Positions 55,483-64,000 of a stretch of DNA of 64,000 bases are shown here, in pieces (within the stretch, counting starts at the first letter, position 1; the number at the start of each line of letters is the position of its first letter). Origin of the DNA: Fulvivirga sp. M361. GTDB taxonomy: Bacteria > Bacteroidota > Bacteroidia > Cytophagales > Cyclobacteriaceae. Under the pieces are notes generated by a model. The model made no database searches and had not been told where the DNA came from. It was given only the letters and a program-made list of their open reading frames with translations. Made by a program: the position numbers and the translations under genes. The DNA is taken from positions 1-64,000 of the forward strand of contig NZ_VKDC01000008.1 in NCBI RefSeq assembly GCF_007097395.1, in the 5' to 3' direction.

Positions 55483-58400
55483 TCAAAGCTCCTGGATTTT
55501 AATACCTTCTACAACAGAAGCATTAGCATTTCGATATGCGGAAGGCGTCATGCCAAGCTGTTCTTTGAAACACTTTCGGAAATACTTCAAATCAGAAAAA
55601 TCAAGACTAAAGGCCACTTCAGAGACTGAGTAATCGTCACTTATGAGAAGCTCAGCCGCACGTTTGATCTTCACTTTTCTTATGAACATTTGAATGGAGT
55701 CCCCCGTAAGCATTTTGATCTTCCTGTAAAGAGATGTCTGGCTTAGTCCCAACTCTCTGCACAAATCCGGAACATTGAACTGTGAAGTATCCAGCAAGTC
55801 AAGTATAACTGCTTGAACCTTTAAAATAAACTTGACTTCTTTAGGTGAAGCCTGATCCACATTTTCCAGCTCAACGCCCGATTGGTATCTTAGTTTGATC
55901 AGTTTTCTATTATTGAGAATAGCATTTACCCGAACGATCAGCAATTCAGAGTTGAAAGGTTTGGTGATATAATCATCCGCGCCAAACTCATAGCCCTTTA
56001 TCTTGGATTCATCCGAGTTCTTTGCTGTTAAAAGGATCACCGGAATATGACTGGTAGCCATGGTATTTTTGACCGCCTTACAGAACTCCAGCCCATCCAT
56101 ATCCGGCATCATCCAGTCAGATATGACCAGATCAGGTGCGCTTTTTATGGCCAGATCCAGGGCATCTCTACCATTCGCAGCCCTCAAAACTTTAAAGCCT
56201 GAAGAGAACAGCATACTTATGTAAGAAGTTATATCCGGGTTATCATCCACGATCAGGATAACCTTATCTGAATCAGTGATGGTCTGACCCTGGTCTGAAA
56301 GTCCTTCACTGCGAGTTAAAATGGTTTCATTCGTTTCTTCCTGCTTCATCTCCACAAACCGTACATGGTCCTTATCCAGCAGGTGTTGTTTATCCTTGGG
56401 TAAATGGATCAGGAATTGTGTCCCTTGGCCTTCTTTACTCTTTAATGCTATTTTACCTCCATGCAATTCAACAAAGTTTTTACATAAGGCCAGTCCTATA
56501 CCTGTACCTCCTTTTCCAGCCGAGTTTTCTGTCTGATAAAAAGGGGTAAAGATCTTCTCAATCTCTTTCTCCGATATTCCTACACCTTCATCTTTAACCT
56601 CTATTATGATATGGTCCTGTTCGTGCAGCACACCAAATTTTATGGTCTGCCCCTTCCCGGAAAATTTAATGGCATTGGACAGAAGGTTATTCATAATGAT
56701 CTGTATCTTCTCAATATCGACCCAGGCGTACAAGTCAGTCTCACAATAAAATCCAAACTTCATCTCTTGCTTTTTTGCGAGGTATGCAAAGCTTTCTGCT
56801 TCCTCCTGTGCAAGGATATTCAAATCGTGATAGCCAAGGTTCAGTAGTGTTTTGTTCGTTTCCATCTTCCGGAACTCAAGAATTTTACCGATAAATCGCA
56901 GTAGCACATTGGTATTCTTCCTGATCAGATATAAGTAAGGCAGATATTCTTTATCCTTGGTTTTTTTGATCAGATCATTAACAGGGCCCTGAATGAGGGT
57001 TAAGGGTGTTTTGAGCTCGTGTGAAAAATTAGTATAAAACCTTAATTTCTCTTTCATATCCCTTGATTCCTTAAGCCTTAGTTCTTTTTCAAAAGCCAGT
57101 TTTTCCCTTAGAACAAGCCTGCTGTTGTTGAATTTAATGAGCCTCCAAAGGGTTAATAAAATAAGTGCTGTAAACAAGCAGTAAGCCTGCCATGTTTTCC
57201 AAAGAGGGGGGGTAATGGTAATGTTCAGTTGTTTGATCACTGAAGTTTTGTCCCTGTATTTTATCTGAAACCGGTAATTCCCCGGGGGAACATTTCTGTA
57301 GACGGCAGTATTGAAATCTCGGATCCACTGCCACTCCTCGTCATAACCTTCCAATTTGTATTCCAGCTCATTCTGCATTCCGCTGTAAAAGCCAGGGATC
57401 ATAAAGTCTACAGAAAAAAAGTTATCATCATACGCCAGCCGGACCCCCTTGGTCAGGAAGATACTCTCTCCGTCAGGGAATACTTCCGAATTGATCGGGT
57501 TCACTTTTTTGTTCAGGATCCTGAACTCATTAAAAACAACATCAGGGTATGAACTTTTTTCCAATATTTTATGGGGATAGAAGATGTTCATGCCAAAGAT
57601 CCCTCCCACTACGATGTAGCCCTCTTTCGACAGGAAAATGGACCCTTGATTGAACTGGCCTTTTTGAAACCCGTCTTTGTGATCAAAGTCTTTCATATTA
57701 TGCGTTTCAGGATTATAACTGATCACGCCATTGTTGGTAGAAAGCCACAAATTGTTCTGATCATCCTTTACTATTCCCTGTACAGTGCTGTTCTTGAAAG
57801 TCTCATGAATATCTTCAGCAGAGAAGGTCAGCTTTTTCGTATCAAAGGAAATGAGTCCATCTTGTTTTGTGCCCAGCCAAAGTATATTCCCGTCTTTACA
57901 CATATCCAGAACATTGTAAATATTATTGCTGTTATCCCACTGATAGACAGCTAAGCTATCTTTGGCCGGATCAAAATATACCACTCCCCTTCCAAAAGTT
58001 CCCATCCATAATTCATCTTTTTCCGTGCCCGATATGGCCCGGATATCCAGATCATAAACGCCTGATTGCCTGGTGAGTCGCTCATTTTTTTCATCAAAGT
58101 AATACAGCCCTCCCCAGTTGGTGCCTGCATAAATTGTATTAGAAGGAGATTCATAAAGGCAGCGAATATCGTTTACCGTCAATTCAGAATCAGCACTACC
58201 TGTTCGAAACGATTGCACCTTCCCGGTTCGCCGGTCATACACGTACAGTCCATTTTGGTAAGTTCCTATCCAAACACGGGACTTATGATCTTCCAAAACA
58301 CATAAAACAGCTTTATTCTGAAGCTGAGGCACGTCCAGGTCCATTACTTCTCCTTTTTTGGAGTCGTATAGGTTCAGTCCCTTCCCATCGGTACCCACCC

Positions 58401-59541
58401 AGATCAAACCTTCTGACGACTCGGCGACCCCCCATACATTCTGATAATTTATGGTGTTCAAACTATTCGGAAGATGGGTAATGGTCTGCACCTTTACTCC
58501 TTCAGGATCGAACACATTTATCCCTCCGTTATGCGTTCCCAGCCACAGCAGTCCGGTCCTGTCAGTAAATGTTTTGCTGATCGTCCGGTGGGAAATACTG
58601 TTATCGTTGATAGATGGCAAAAAGTGCATAACTGCCGCCTTCCCCTCAGCATAGGCGGACATTTCAAATCCAAAAAGCCCGTTCTGCCGGGTCCCCATCC
58701 ACAAATAATTGTTGTGGTCCAGACTCATGCTGAGGTAATCATCAGCCGGTAACTGATCCGGCAACGCCCTGACAATGCCATAGCTGTCGTTTTCCTCCTT
58801 TTGTATCAGATACGGACCATTATCAGTACCCACCCAGACACGTTCCTCTTTGTCGGCAAAAATTTCATAGATACGGGTTTTACGCTGACCATAAATCTCT
58901 TCAGGCCTGAAATAGGTGAAGGTGTTATCCTCCAGGTTCATACCCAACACTCCGTTTTCCCAATAGGTCATCCAAAGTACATCGCCGGCAATGGTCATAT
59001 TGGTGATCCGATAGTGGTAAGGGTCAGTATCGTTTCTATGACCATAAAGAGGCAGAAAATTAATAGTGTCATTAGCGATGCGCCATAATCCTCCGTCCTG
59101 TTTATCGACATAGCATACACCGCCAGTACAGAACATAGCCTGGGTGGCTTCATGGATCTTGTCAGGGGCGAATCGCACAATAGCGTCATTTTCATAACTA
59201 TATTTCCCTATTCCTGCCTGTGTCAGTATCCAGAGGTCATTTCTTTCATCTACATACAGGCCATTGATGTGATTGTTGGGTAAAGAATTATTGTTGTGGC
59301 TTTCTTTCACAAACTTTTGGAAGCCATCATCCCCCAGGTAACGGAACAAGCCGTCTTCGGTTCCCACCCAGATATGACCCAACGTATCCTGAATAATATC
59401 ATTGATAATATTGTTGGTAAGTCCTTCCTCTTCTGCTAAACGATTGAATTTATGCTGTTTGAAAAGGGCATGTTCCTGACACCATATACCGGTCCGGAAC
59501 AATAAGACATTAAAAAATAGAATGGGTATCCACTTTCTCAT
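55483..59541 (-). CDS. Hybrid two-component regulator (HTCS) of a polysaccharide locus
   Basis: The 1352-residue protein has a signal peptide and about 14 propeller repeats of the form I-x-DxxGxxWVGT (for example DTLGHIWVGTEDGLF). A Y_Y_Y domain, a membrane helix near 787-805 and the HisKA with FSHELKTPLTLIQGP (His about 841) come next, then ATPase motifs (NAIKFSGKG, DEGVGIS, GTGIGLAL). A receiver (DDNPDITS at about 1095, Asp about 1143 in LVISDWMMPDMDG) and a C-terminal AraC-type HTH (CRELGLSQTSLYRKIK, LDFSDLKYFRKCFKEQLGMT) complete it. It senses an oligosaccharide outside the inner membrane and activates the adjacent glycoside hydrolases. Confidence 0.93.
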   Translation of the reverse strand: MRKWIPILFFNVLLFRTGIWCQEHALFKQHKFNRLAEEEGLTNNIINDIIQDTLGHIWVGTEDGLFRYLGDDGFQKFVKESHNNNSLPNNHINGLYVDERNDLWILTQAGIGKYSYENDAIVRFAPDKIHEATQAMFCTGGVCYVDKQDGGLWRIANDTINFLPLYGHRNDTDPYHYRITNMTIAGDVLWMTYWENGVLGMNLEDNTFTYFRPEEIYGQRKTRIYEIFADKEERVWVGTDNGPYLIQKEENDSYGIVRALPDQLPADDYLSMSLDHNNYLWMGTRQNGLFGFEMSAYAEGKAAVMHFLPSINDNSISHRTISKTFTDRTGLLWLGTHNGGINVFDPEGVKVQTITHLPNSLNTINYQNVWGVAESSEGLIWVGTDGKGLNLYDSKKGEVMDLDVPQLQNKAVLCVLEDHKSRVWIGTYQNGLYVYDRRTGKVQSFRTGSADSELTVNDIRCLYESPSNTIYAGTNWGGLYYFDEKNERLTRQSGVYDLDIRAISGTEKDELWMGTFGRGVVYFDPAKDSLAVYQWDNSNNIYNVLDMCKDGNILWLGTKQDGLISFDTKKLTFSAEDIHETFKNSTVQGIVKDDQNNLWLSTNNGVISYNPETHNMKDFDHKDGFQKGQFNQGSIFLSKEGYIVVGGIFGMNIFYPHKILEKSSYPDVVFNEFRILNKKVNPINSEVFPDGESIFLTKGVRLAYDDNFFSVDFMIPGFYSGMQNELEYKLEGYDEEWQWIRDFNTAVYRNVPPGNYRFQIKYRDKTSVIKQLNITITPPLWKTWQAYCLFTALILLTLWRLIKFNNSRLVLREKLAFEKELRLKESRDMKEKLRFYTNFSHELKTPLTLIQGPVNDLIKKTKDKEYLPYLYLIRKNTNVLLRFIGKILEFRKMETNKTLLNLGYHDLNILAQEEAESFAYLAKKQEMKFGFYCETDLYAWVDIEKIQIIMNNLLSNAIKFSGKGQTIKFGVLHEQDHIIIEVKDEGVGISEKEIEKIFTPFYQTENSAGKGGTGIGLALCKNFVELHGGKIALKSKEGQGTQFLIHLPKDKQHLLDKDHVRFVEMKQEETNETILTRSEGLSDQGQTITDSDKVILIVDDNPDITSYISMLFSSGFKVLRAANGRDALDLAIKSAPDLVISDWMMPDMDGLEFCKAVKNTMATSHIPVILLTAKNSDESKIKGYEFGADDYITKPFNSELLIVRVNAILNNRKLIKLRYQSGVELENVDQASPKEVKFILKVQAVILDLLDTSQFNVPDLCRELGLSQTSLYRKIKMLTGDSIQMFIRKVKIKRAAELLISDDYSVSEVAFSLDFSDLKYFRKCFKEQLGMTPSAYRNANASVVEGIKIQEL

Positions 59542-59547
59542 ACACGT

Positions 59548-61140
59548 CTACCTATGCACTACACAAGTTACAAAAGATCTTTCGGGTACTTCGATAAGCT
59601 CATTTAGATTTCTCTCTCCTTTATACGCCAGATTATCGCCTTCTTTGGCTGAAGTTTGATAAACCTCAACTATCTTAAAATCAAAAGGTAAGCCTGAAAT
59701 TTTAATGCTCTTTTCCCTATTGCTCTGATTGACTAAAACGAGTACATATTCCTCATCCCCCTGGTACGCTGAGATCAGAAGTTCAGTAATGCTTAGCACC
59801 TTACTAAGGCCGTCAGATCTGGAAGTACCTATTCTGATCATACCAGGCCTCACAAACCTTGAATAGTGCCCCAACGCCCAGAGCATTTTAGACTCATATA
59901 TATTTCCTCCGGACTTACTATGATCAATATATACCAAACCATCCTTATAATCATAAGGACTCACCGCCAGCCACCACTGCCACGCAGCAGCGTGGGCAAA
60001 AACGAGGTCTGCATGGATGACACGGGCCATGTAAAGCGCAGGTTCCATCCCCAGATCACGTCCGTTTCCTTCTATTTCGTCATTGTTCTCGAGAAGGGTA
60101 TACTCACTCATCCAATACTCCAGGCCAGAATAACTGCGAACCTTGTTATGAAGTGCCTGTCTGTGGTCAATGAGCTGTTCGACACCCCATGTAGTGAAAT
60201 AGCTATGGCCGGCTATCTTTTTGGCTACCGTGTTCAGGTTGCCAATATAAAACTCAGACGACATGTCAAAAAAAGCGCTCACCTGATCATCTCTGTTGGA
60301 ATCTCCCAATTCCTTATATAAAAAATCGATCTGGCCGGCTTCTGTCACCTCAATTTTGGAAGTGATATTATTGGCAATAAAAGTGCTGTCAAGCGTTCGT
60401 ACCATTTGAGCAATTTCATGATTATTCCACGGCGAACCTTCCTGTCCACAGCATTTCCATTCCCATTGAGGTTCATTGAATGGGCTGATATAATCAAAAG
60501 TAACCCCGGTCTCAGTAGCAACACCTTTTACCACATTACTTAAAAATTCAGCAAATTTTCCATAATTCTCTTTACTTAGATTAGCCGACTTCCCATCTTC
60601 AGACCATGCTTTTCCATTTCTGGTAAACACCACCGGAGGGCTGTTTACAAAACCGGTAAAAGTCTCAACACCTCGTGCTTTTGCCTCGCGCAAAAACCAT
60701 AATTGACCGCTCTGTCTGGTCCAGTCATAGGTCTCATTTCCATCTATAAAACTCTCTGCTCTCCGCCATTCATCTTCGATCTTACTTCCTGCTCCCTGCG
60801 CTGCACTACCCCCGCCAATATTGAATCTCCACGCAGTAAGACCTATTCCTTTTGGGCTTCCGTCTTGGGCATTCTCCGTGCTGAAGAGAAGCTCGGCTAT
60901 TTGCTTTCTGCTGGATTCGGGCCAAAATTTACCTACAAATTGAGCAGACCAGGCATCGGAAGCCCCAAAATTGCGGATCGTCTGAAAGGTGGCCGTGGTG
61001 TCCAGGCTAATGGTTATGAACTTAGCGGTATCAGCTACATCCGGTGGTACATTGGAATCTTTAATTCCGGAATCATCTCCGCATGCGGTTACGCAACAAA
61101 GGAACATTATCCCGTAAAACAACATTATTCTTGTCATCAT
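59548..61140 (-). CDS. GH30 family glycoside hydrolase lipoprotein
   Basis: I start at the ATG at 61140 (MMTRIMLFYGIMFLCCVTAC), which opens a lipoprotein signal with a lipobox Cys; the frame could extend to 61182. The (beta/alpha)8 part has FRNFGASDAWSAQF, ISPFNEPQWEWKC (acid/base Glu near 221) and LEYWMSEYTLLE (nucleophile Glu near 347), then a C-terminal beta domain. GH30 enzymes split beta-1,6-glucans, galactans, xylans or act as beta-glucosidases; the subfamily cannot be fixed by eye. Located 6 bases upstream of the regulator gene. Confidence 0.85.
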   Translation of the reverse strand: MMTRIMLFYGIMFLCCVTACGDDSGIKDSNVPPDVADTAKFITISLDTTATFQTIRNFGASDAWSAQFVGKFWPESSRKQIAELLFSTENAQDGSPKGIGLTAWRFNIGGGSAAQGAGSKIEDEWRRAESFIDGNETYDWTRQSGQLWFLREAKARGVETFTGFVNSPPVVFTRNGKAWSEDGKSANLSKENYGKFAEFLSNVVKGVATETGVTFDYISPFNEPQWEWKCCGQEGSPWNNHEIAQMVRTLDSTFIANNITSKIEVTEAGQIDFLYKELGDSNRDDQVSAFFDMSSEFYIGNLNTVAKKIAGHSYFTTWGVEQLIDHRQALHNKVRSYSGLEYWMSEYTLLENNDEIEGNGRDLGMEPALYMARVIHADLVFAHAAAWQWWLAVSPYDYKDGLVYIDHSKSGGNIYESKMLWALGHYSRFVRPGMIRIGTSRSDGLSKVLSITELLISAYQGDEEYVLVLVNQSNREKSIKISGLPFDFKIVEVYQTSAKEGDNLAYKGERNLNELIEVPERSFVTCVVHR

Positions 61141-61435
61141 AAATGTCTTTTTGTAGTCCTTATCTACTTCTCTGTTTGCCATAAGCAGGAAAGGACCACT
61201 GCTTTTATTAAGATTATGCCTATTTTTAAATAATTGAAAATCAAATATATATGTCTGAATTTGGCCATACAGAACTCATTGTTAATAATAATACCAATGG
61301 CTCAGAAAGAGCTTGTTTTGAATGATACCCGAGGATAAAGGAAACACTATTTCCGGACAAAACAGGGGTTACTATTATGCATAAACAGGGGGATAAAGAC
61401 TAAATTCATAGATCCAATAGGTAATCCGTTAAAAG

Positions 61436-61455
61436 GCTGCCCCCGAAAGGGCAGC
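61436..61455 (-). terminator. Terminator-like hairpin after the GH16 gene
   Basis: GCTGCCC (61436-61442) pairs with GGGCAGC (61449-61455), with four T following on the minus strand. It lies about 60 bases past the GH16 stop. Confidence 0.5.
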
Positions 61456-61486
61456 TTTCAAAATTTGTGTGTAGCATCCTATTGGT

Positions 61487-61508
61487 GACGGTTTTTATAA
61501 AAACCGTC
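61487..61508. promoter_or_regulatory. Perfect 22-bp palindrome after the GH16 gene
   Basis: GACGGTTTTT-AT-AAAAACCGTC, a perfect inverted repeat with no loop. It may be a regulator site or a hairpin at the transcript end; nothing in the sequence decides between these. Confidence 0.4.
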
Positions 61509-61516
61509 AACTGATC

Positions 61517-62392
61517 CTACCACATTCTCAGTCGGTCAACATGGACCCAGTCAACGTGCATGTAAGTATCTCCTCCCGGCCCGTTATTACCGGACGACCC
61601 TTCCATCTGCAGGTTAAGGATAACCCACAGGTCTTTATTGGCAAAATTAGTACCCCTATGCTGTGCCTTCCAAACACCATCTATGTAATAATGAAGATCC
61701 ACATCATTACCATCTTTTCTCATCCACATTTTGTAAGTATGGTAAGCGGTTGGTGTAGCAATCCAGGTCTCCTGCCCTTCCCAGGCCAGGTCATAGGTAT
61801 TTTGCCGGCAATAGTTGCTACCTACGAATTCCATAATGTCGCTCTCTGCATCCCAGGGACCATCATGTGTGAGCCAGAAGGCAGGCCATATTCCCGGGCC
61901 GGTATTCGTAGCCACTCTGACCTGGGCGCTCCATTCCGGAAACTGATCCGTAACCCGTACTTTGTTTTTGGCATGGATGGCTCCTGAATGATATCGGATG
62001 GGCAACCATGGGTCATGAGAGCTGTTACCTTCATTCCAATTGATCCTGGAGGCTTTCAATACCAGGTATCCCGACCCGCTTTTGTAAATATGATTATGGT
62101 CGGTAGGGCTTCCATACATACGGGCAGAGCCATTGTGGTCGCTGCCCCAGGGGTACAGGTAATTCCACGTATTGTGAAAACCGCTGTAACCGGAACCATC
62201 AAAACCATCCCAAATAACGGTTTCCCAACTTCCCGAAGCAGCAGTTGACGGAGTTGCTGTGGACTCATCACCCGCTGCTGTCGTTAAAGGTTCCACAGCC
62301 GGTACGGCAGAGGGTTCAAGTGTATTCTCATTACAGCCAAAAAAGCAGGCGCTTAAAGTGGCATACATAATAGCAATAATTATCTTTTTCAT
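61517..62392 (-). CDS. GH16 family glycoside hydrolase lipoprotein
   Basis: I start at the ATG at 62392 (MKKIIIAIMYATLSACFFGC), which opens a lipoprotein signal; the frame reaches 62464. After a Thr/Ser-rich linker the beta-jelly-roll domain starts at WETVIWDGFDGSGY and contains the catalytic ExDxxE in AESDIMEFVG (near residue 184), plus PGIWPAFWL. GH16 enzymes hydrolyse beta-1,3/1,4-glucans, agars, carrageenans and porphyrans. The substrate here is not determined. It is the upstream partner of the GH30 gene, 334 bases apart. Confidence 0.88.
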   Translation of the reverse strand: MKKIIIAIMYATLSACFFGCNENTLEPSAVPAVEPLTTAAGDESTATPSTAASGSWETVIWDGFDGSGYSGFHNTWNYLYPWGSDHNGSARMYGSPTDHNHIYKSGSGYLVLKASRINWNEGNSSHDPWLPIRYHSGAIHAKNKVRVTDQFPEWSAQVRVATNTGPGIWPAFWLTHDGPWDAESDIMEFVGSNYCRQNTYDLAWEGQETWIATPTAYHTYKMWMRKDGNDVDLHYYIDGVWKAQHRGTNFANKDLWVILNLQMEGSSGNNGPGGDTYMHVDWVHVDRLRMW

Positions 62393-62853
62393 GTTGGTAT
62401 TTGTTTTGGTTATAAAAGATTTGCACGATCTACTGTTCTTCTTAAAAAAAATCAAACGTTCCACCCATCGCCATGAAGATCGTTATCTCCTGACAGGAAT
62501 GATTTCAGGTGTAGTGAACACCTGAATTTTTAGGAGCGTTTTAGTGAGCATCGTTCAGTGCGTAATTCACCGTTGTGATTGAAATAACGCCATATTTTTT
62601 CAATTCAATGGGGGAACTATTAATCCGAATTCGGGGATAAACGGGTGTTGAAAGGTATTTTTTATTGTTACTTCTTTTTCATTGATAATGGCGTGATGAA
62701 AAGTATGTTGAAATTCACTTTTATCATTCTGTTATCACCATTTCAGGTATTCTTTAAAAATCGTAGAACGGGCTCTAATCCCTAAAAGAACAGGGCGCGT
62801 ATTACACCGGGAAATGACGCCCAGTCTCTGAACTCCGGATTATTGCTGCGAAA
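62393..62853. other. Intergenic upstream of GH16
   Basis: It shows a hairpin (TTCAGGTGT/ACACCTGAA at 62504-62526) followed by five T on the plus strand, where no plus-strand gene precedes it. It also has a spaced inverted repeat (ACGCCAT at about 62587 and ATGGCGT at about 62688). This is the likely site of control by the hybrid regulator, without direct proof. No gene is supported. Confidence 0.4.
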
Positions 62854-64000
62854 CTATTGTTTTATCAGTTTCCTGATCCGTAATCCTGTGGACGATTGTA
62901 TTCTTACCATGTAAACACCTGTACTCAGATGACGTACATCAATAGATGTATCCATAGCATGGTTTTCATAAAATCCAACAGAGGTGCCGCTTGCATCGAG
63001 AATCTCAACATTTGAATTATTCATTAAGGTCATGCCCTGATCCTTAAAAGACAATTCCCCCTTCACCGGATTGGGGAAAAACAATACATCTCTGACATTT
63101 TCAGGGTCAATAGATAGTACAACGGAGGGCGCTTTGTAAAATTCAATTTCTGCTACCGTACCATAACTATTGTCAGGAGACAGGTACCTGACATAACGAT
63201 ACTCCTTCAAAATATCCGTACTGATACACTGCCAGTCATCCCCGCTGATGTGGTCAATGGTATAAAGGCCCGTAGCTTCATCAAAGCCCGCTGAATTTGA
63301 GGCCTGGAACTTACCTCCGATCATTTTGTCTGATTCATGCGCACGTGGGTGAAACCGTAATGCGCTGATTTTATTCTTAGCCCCGAGATCATAACCAATC
63401 CAGTGGCCATCCGCCGTTCCCGCTTCAAAATAGGTGCCGACGGATCCATCAAAAGCTTTTCCTGTCACGTTTTCATCTATGACCGAACTGATCAAAGATC
63501 CTGTCAATACCTCATCGCTATAATAACACATGGATCCCGGCGATACGATAACGTCCAGCTCTGCCAGGGATGACCATGGATTTTCATCAAATCCTGAAAG
63601 GGCATCAAAACGTATGTATCTGCCTTCTTTGGGACTAATGGTCACTTCTTTTTCGGAACGGGACAGTGTGAAGTTGTTTGACGAGACAGGGTTACCCCAG
63701 TTTTCCGGTTGCTTACTTATGTACAGATCATATCGCTTCACCATTCCGTTTGAATTGCCGTCCTGACGTGGAAGAAGCCTTAGTTTTTCAATGGTATAAT
63801 TAGCCCCCAGATCAATTTGGAACTGATGAGGGTGGGAAGGCCAATGGTCTTTCCAATCAGAATGCCAGAAGGTGAGTGGGTCGTTGTCATAAACATTCTC
63901 TGCCATACTACCATCAAACGCCTCCTCACTACTCACATACTCTAAGGTCCATTGCCGCTTATCTATCGCCTGGGGATCTGTATAATCATTCCAGTTACCG
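62854..64000 (-). CDS. C-terminal part of a discoidin-domain T9SS-exported protein
   Basis: The frame is open past a GTG at 63936 to the window edge, so the N-terminus is missing; the preceding codons read YTDPQAIDKRQWTLEYVSSE. Two F5/8-type-C (discoidin) domains are seen, about residues 1-135 of the visible part (DGSMAENVYDNDPLTFWHSD, QFQIDLGANYTIEKLRLLPR) and 150-270 (ITGKAFDGSVGTYFEAG-type, GYDLGAKNKISALRFHPRA). A type IX sorting domain ends it (FFPNPVKGELSFKD, GVYMVRIQSSTGLRIRKLIKQ). It likely carries a catalytic domain upstream of the window and binds glycans at the surface. Confidence 0.85.
   Translation of the reverse strand, partial: GNWNDYTDPQAIDKRQWTLEYVSSEEAFDGSMAENVYDNDPLTFWHSDWKDHWPSHPHQFQIDLGANYTIEKLRLLPRQDGNSNGMVKRYDLYISKQPENWGNPVSSNNFTLSRSEKEVTISPKEGRYIRFDALSGFDENPWSSLAELDVIVSPGSMCYYSDEVLTGSLISSVIDENVTGKAFDGSVGTYFEAGTADGHWIGYDLGAKNKISALRFHPRAHESDKMIGGKFQASNSAGFDEATGLYTIDHISGDDWQCISTDILKEYRYVRYLSPDNSYGTVAEIEFYKAPSVVLSIDPENVRDVLFFPNPVKGELSFKDQGMTLMNNSNVEILDASGTSVGFYENHAMDTSIDVRHLSTGVYMVRIQSSTGLRIRKLIKQ

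Larger units (their letters stand above)
61183..61516. other. Intergenic between GH16 and GH30
   Basis: It contains the hairpin at 61436-61455 and the palindrome at 61487-61508. No gene is supported. It presumably also holds the GH30 promoter, without a clear TAnnTTTG. Confidence 0.4.

Noticed and set aside
62504-62526. Terminator for a plus-strand gene
   Set aside because: The hairpin has a T-run on the plus strand, but no plus-strand gene lies before it; both neighbouring genes are on the minus strand.
1-64000. CRISPR array or phage
   Set aside because: I saw no regularly spaced identical repeats with unique spacers and no capsid, tail, terminase or integrase genes.

Overview
The window comes from a Bacteroidota chromosome, most likely a Cytophagales-type (Fulvivirga/Flammeovirga-like) marine or soil bacterium. 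The evidence is type IX secretion C-terminal domains at both edges, a hybrid one-protein two-component regulator with a beta-propeller sensor, several TonB-dependent/outer-membrane receptors, a RemB-like outer-membrane protein, and promoters of the Bacteroidota type (TTG-N19-TAnnTTTG). No ribosomal RNA operon, phage, CRISPR array or intact insertion sequence is seen.

Region 1 (1-2.7 kb) holds the end of a T9SS-exported protein, a DUF2235 alpha/beta hydrolase and a GIDE-domain membrane protein. Region 2 (2.8-21.1 kb) is a complete nitrate/nitrite assimilation regulon. One minus-strand operon reads porin, NrtA-like lipoprotein, permease, two ATPases, a nitrate reductase fused to its own FAD/[2Fe-2S] diaphorase, and a rubredoxin protein with a degenerate sulfite/nitrite-reductase-like body. 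A second minus-strand operon reads nirB, nirD, then a NarX-like kinase and a NarL-like regulator. A siroheme-synthesis methyltransferase diverges from nirB, and a DUF4202 gene follows it. The two operon promoters share tandem TTACGTAA palindromes with the same 10-bp spacing, a strong candidate for the regulator's binding site.

Region 3 (21.2-47.6 kb) is mainly housekeeping and envelope: ComM/YifB, GmhA, MsbA-type exporter, RemB-like protein, L31, outer-membrane barrels, an OprC-like copper receptor with a small Cys-containing companion, a sugar-nucleotidyltransferase-like/holB/hemC/cyclophilin run, an RmlD-like reductase, an ECF sigma/anti-sigma pair with a SUMF1-domain protein, an NSS transporter with its 35-residue MetS-type subunit, and a PafA phosphatase.

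Region 4 (about 50.4-54.9 kb) is an A+T-rich accessory island just downstream of a tRNA-Pro. It carries a tripartite HipB-HipS-HipT-like toxin-antitoxin operon with three operators placed exactly 40 bp apart, two orphan ORFs, and four copies of an approximately 160-bp dispersed repeat, two of which bracket the hip operon as direct repeats. Region 5 (55.5-64 kb) is a polysaccharide-degradation locus: hybrid regulator, GH30 and GH16 lipoproteins, and a discoidin-domain T9SS protein cut by the window edge.
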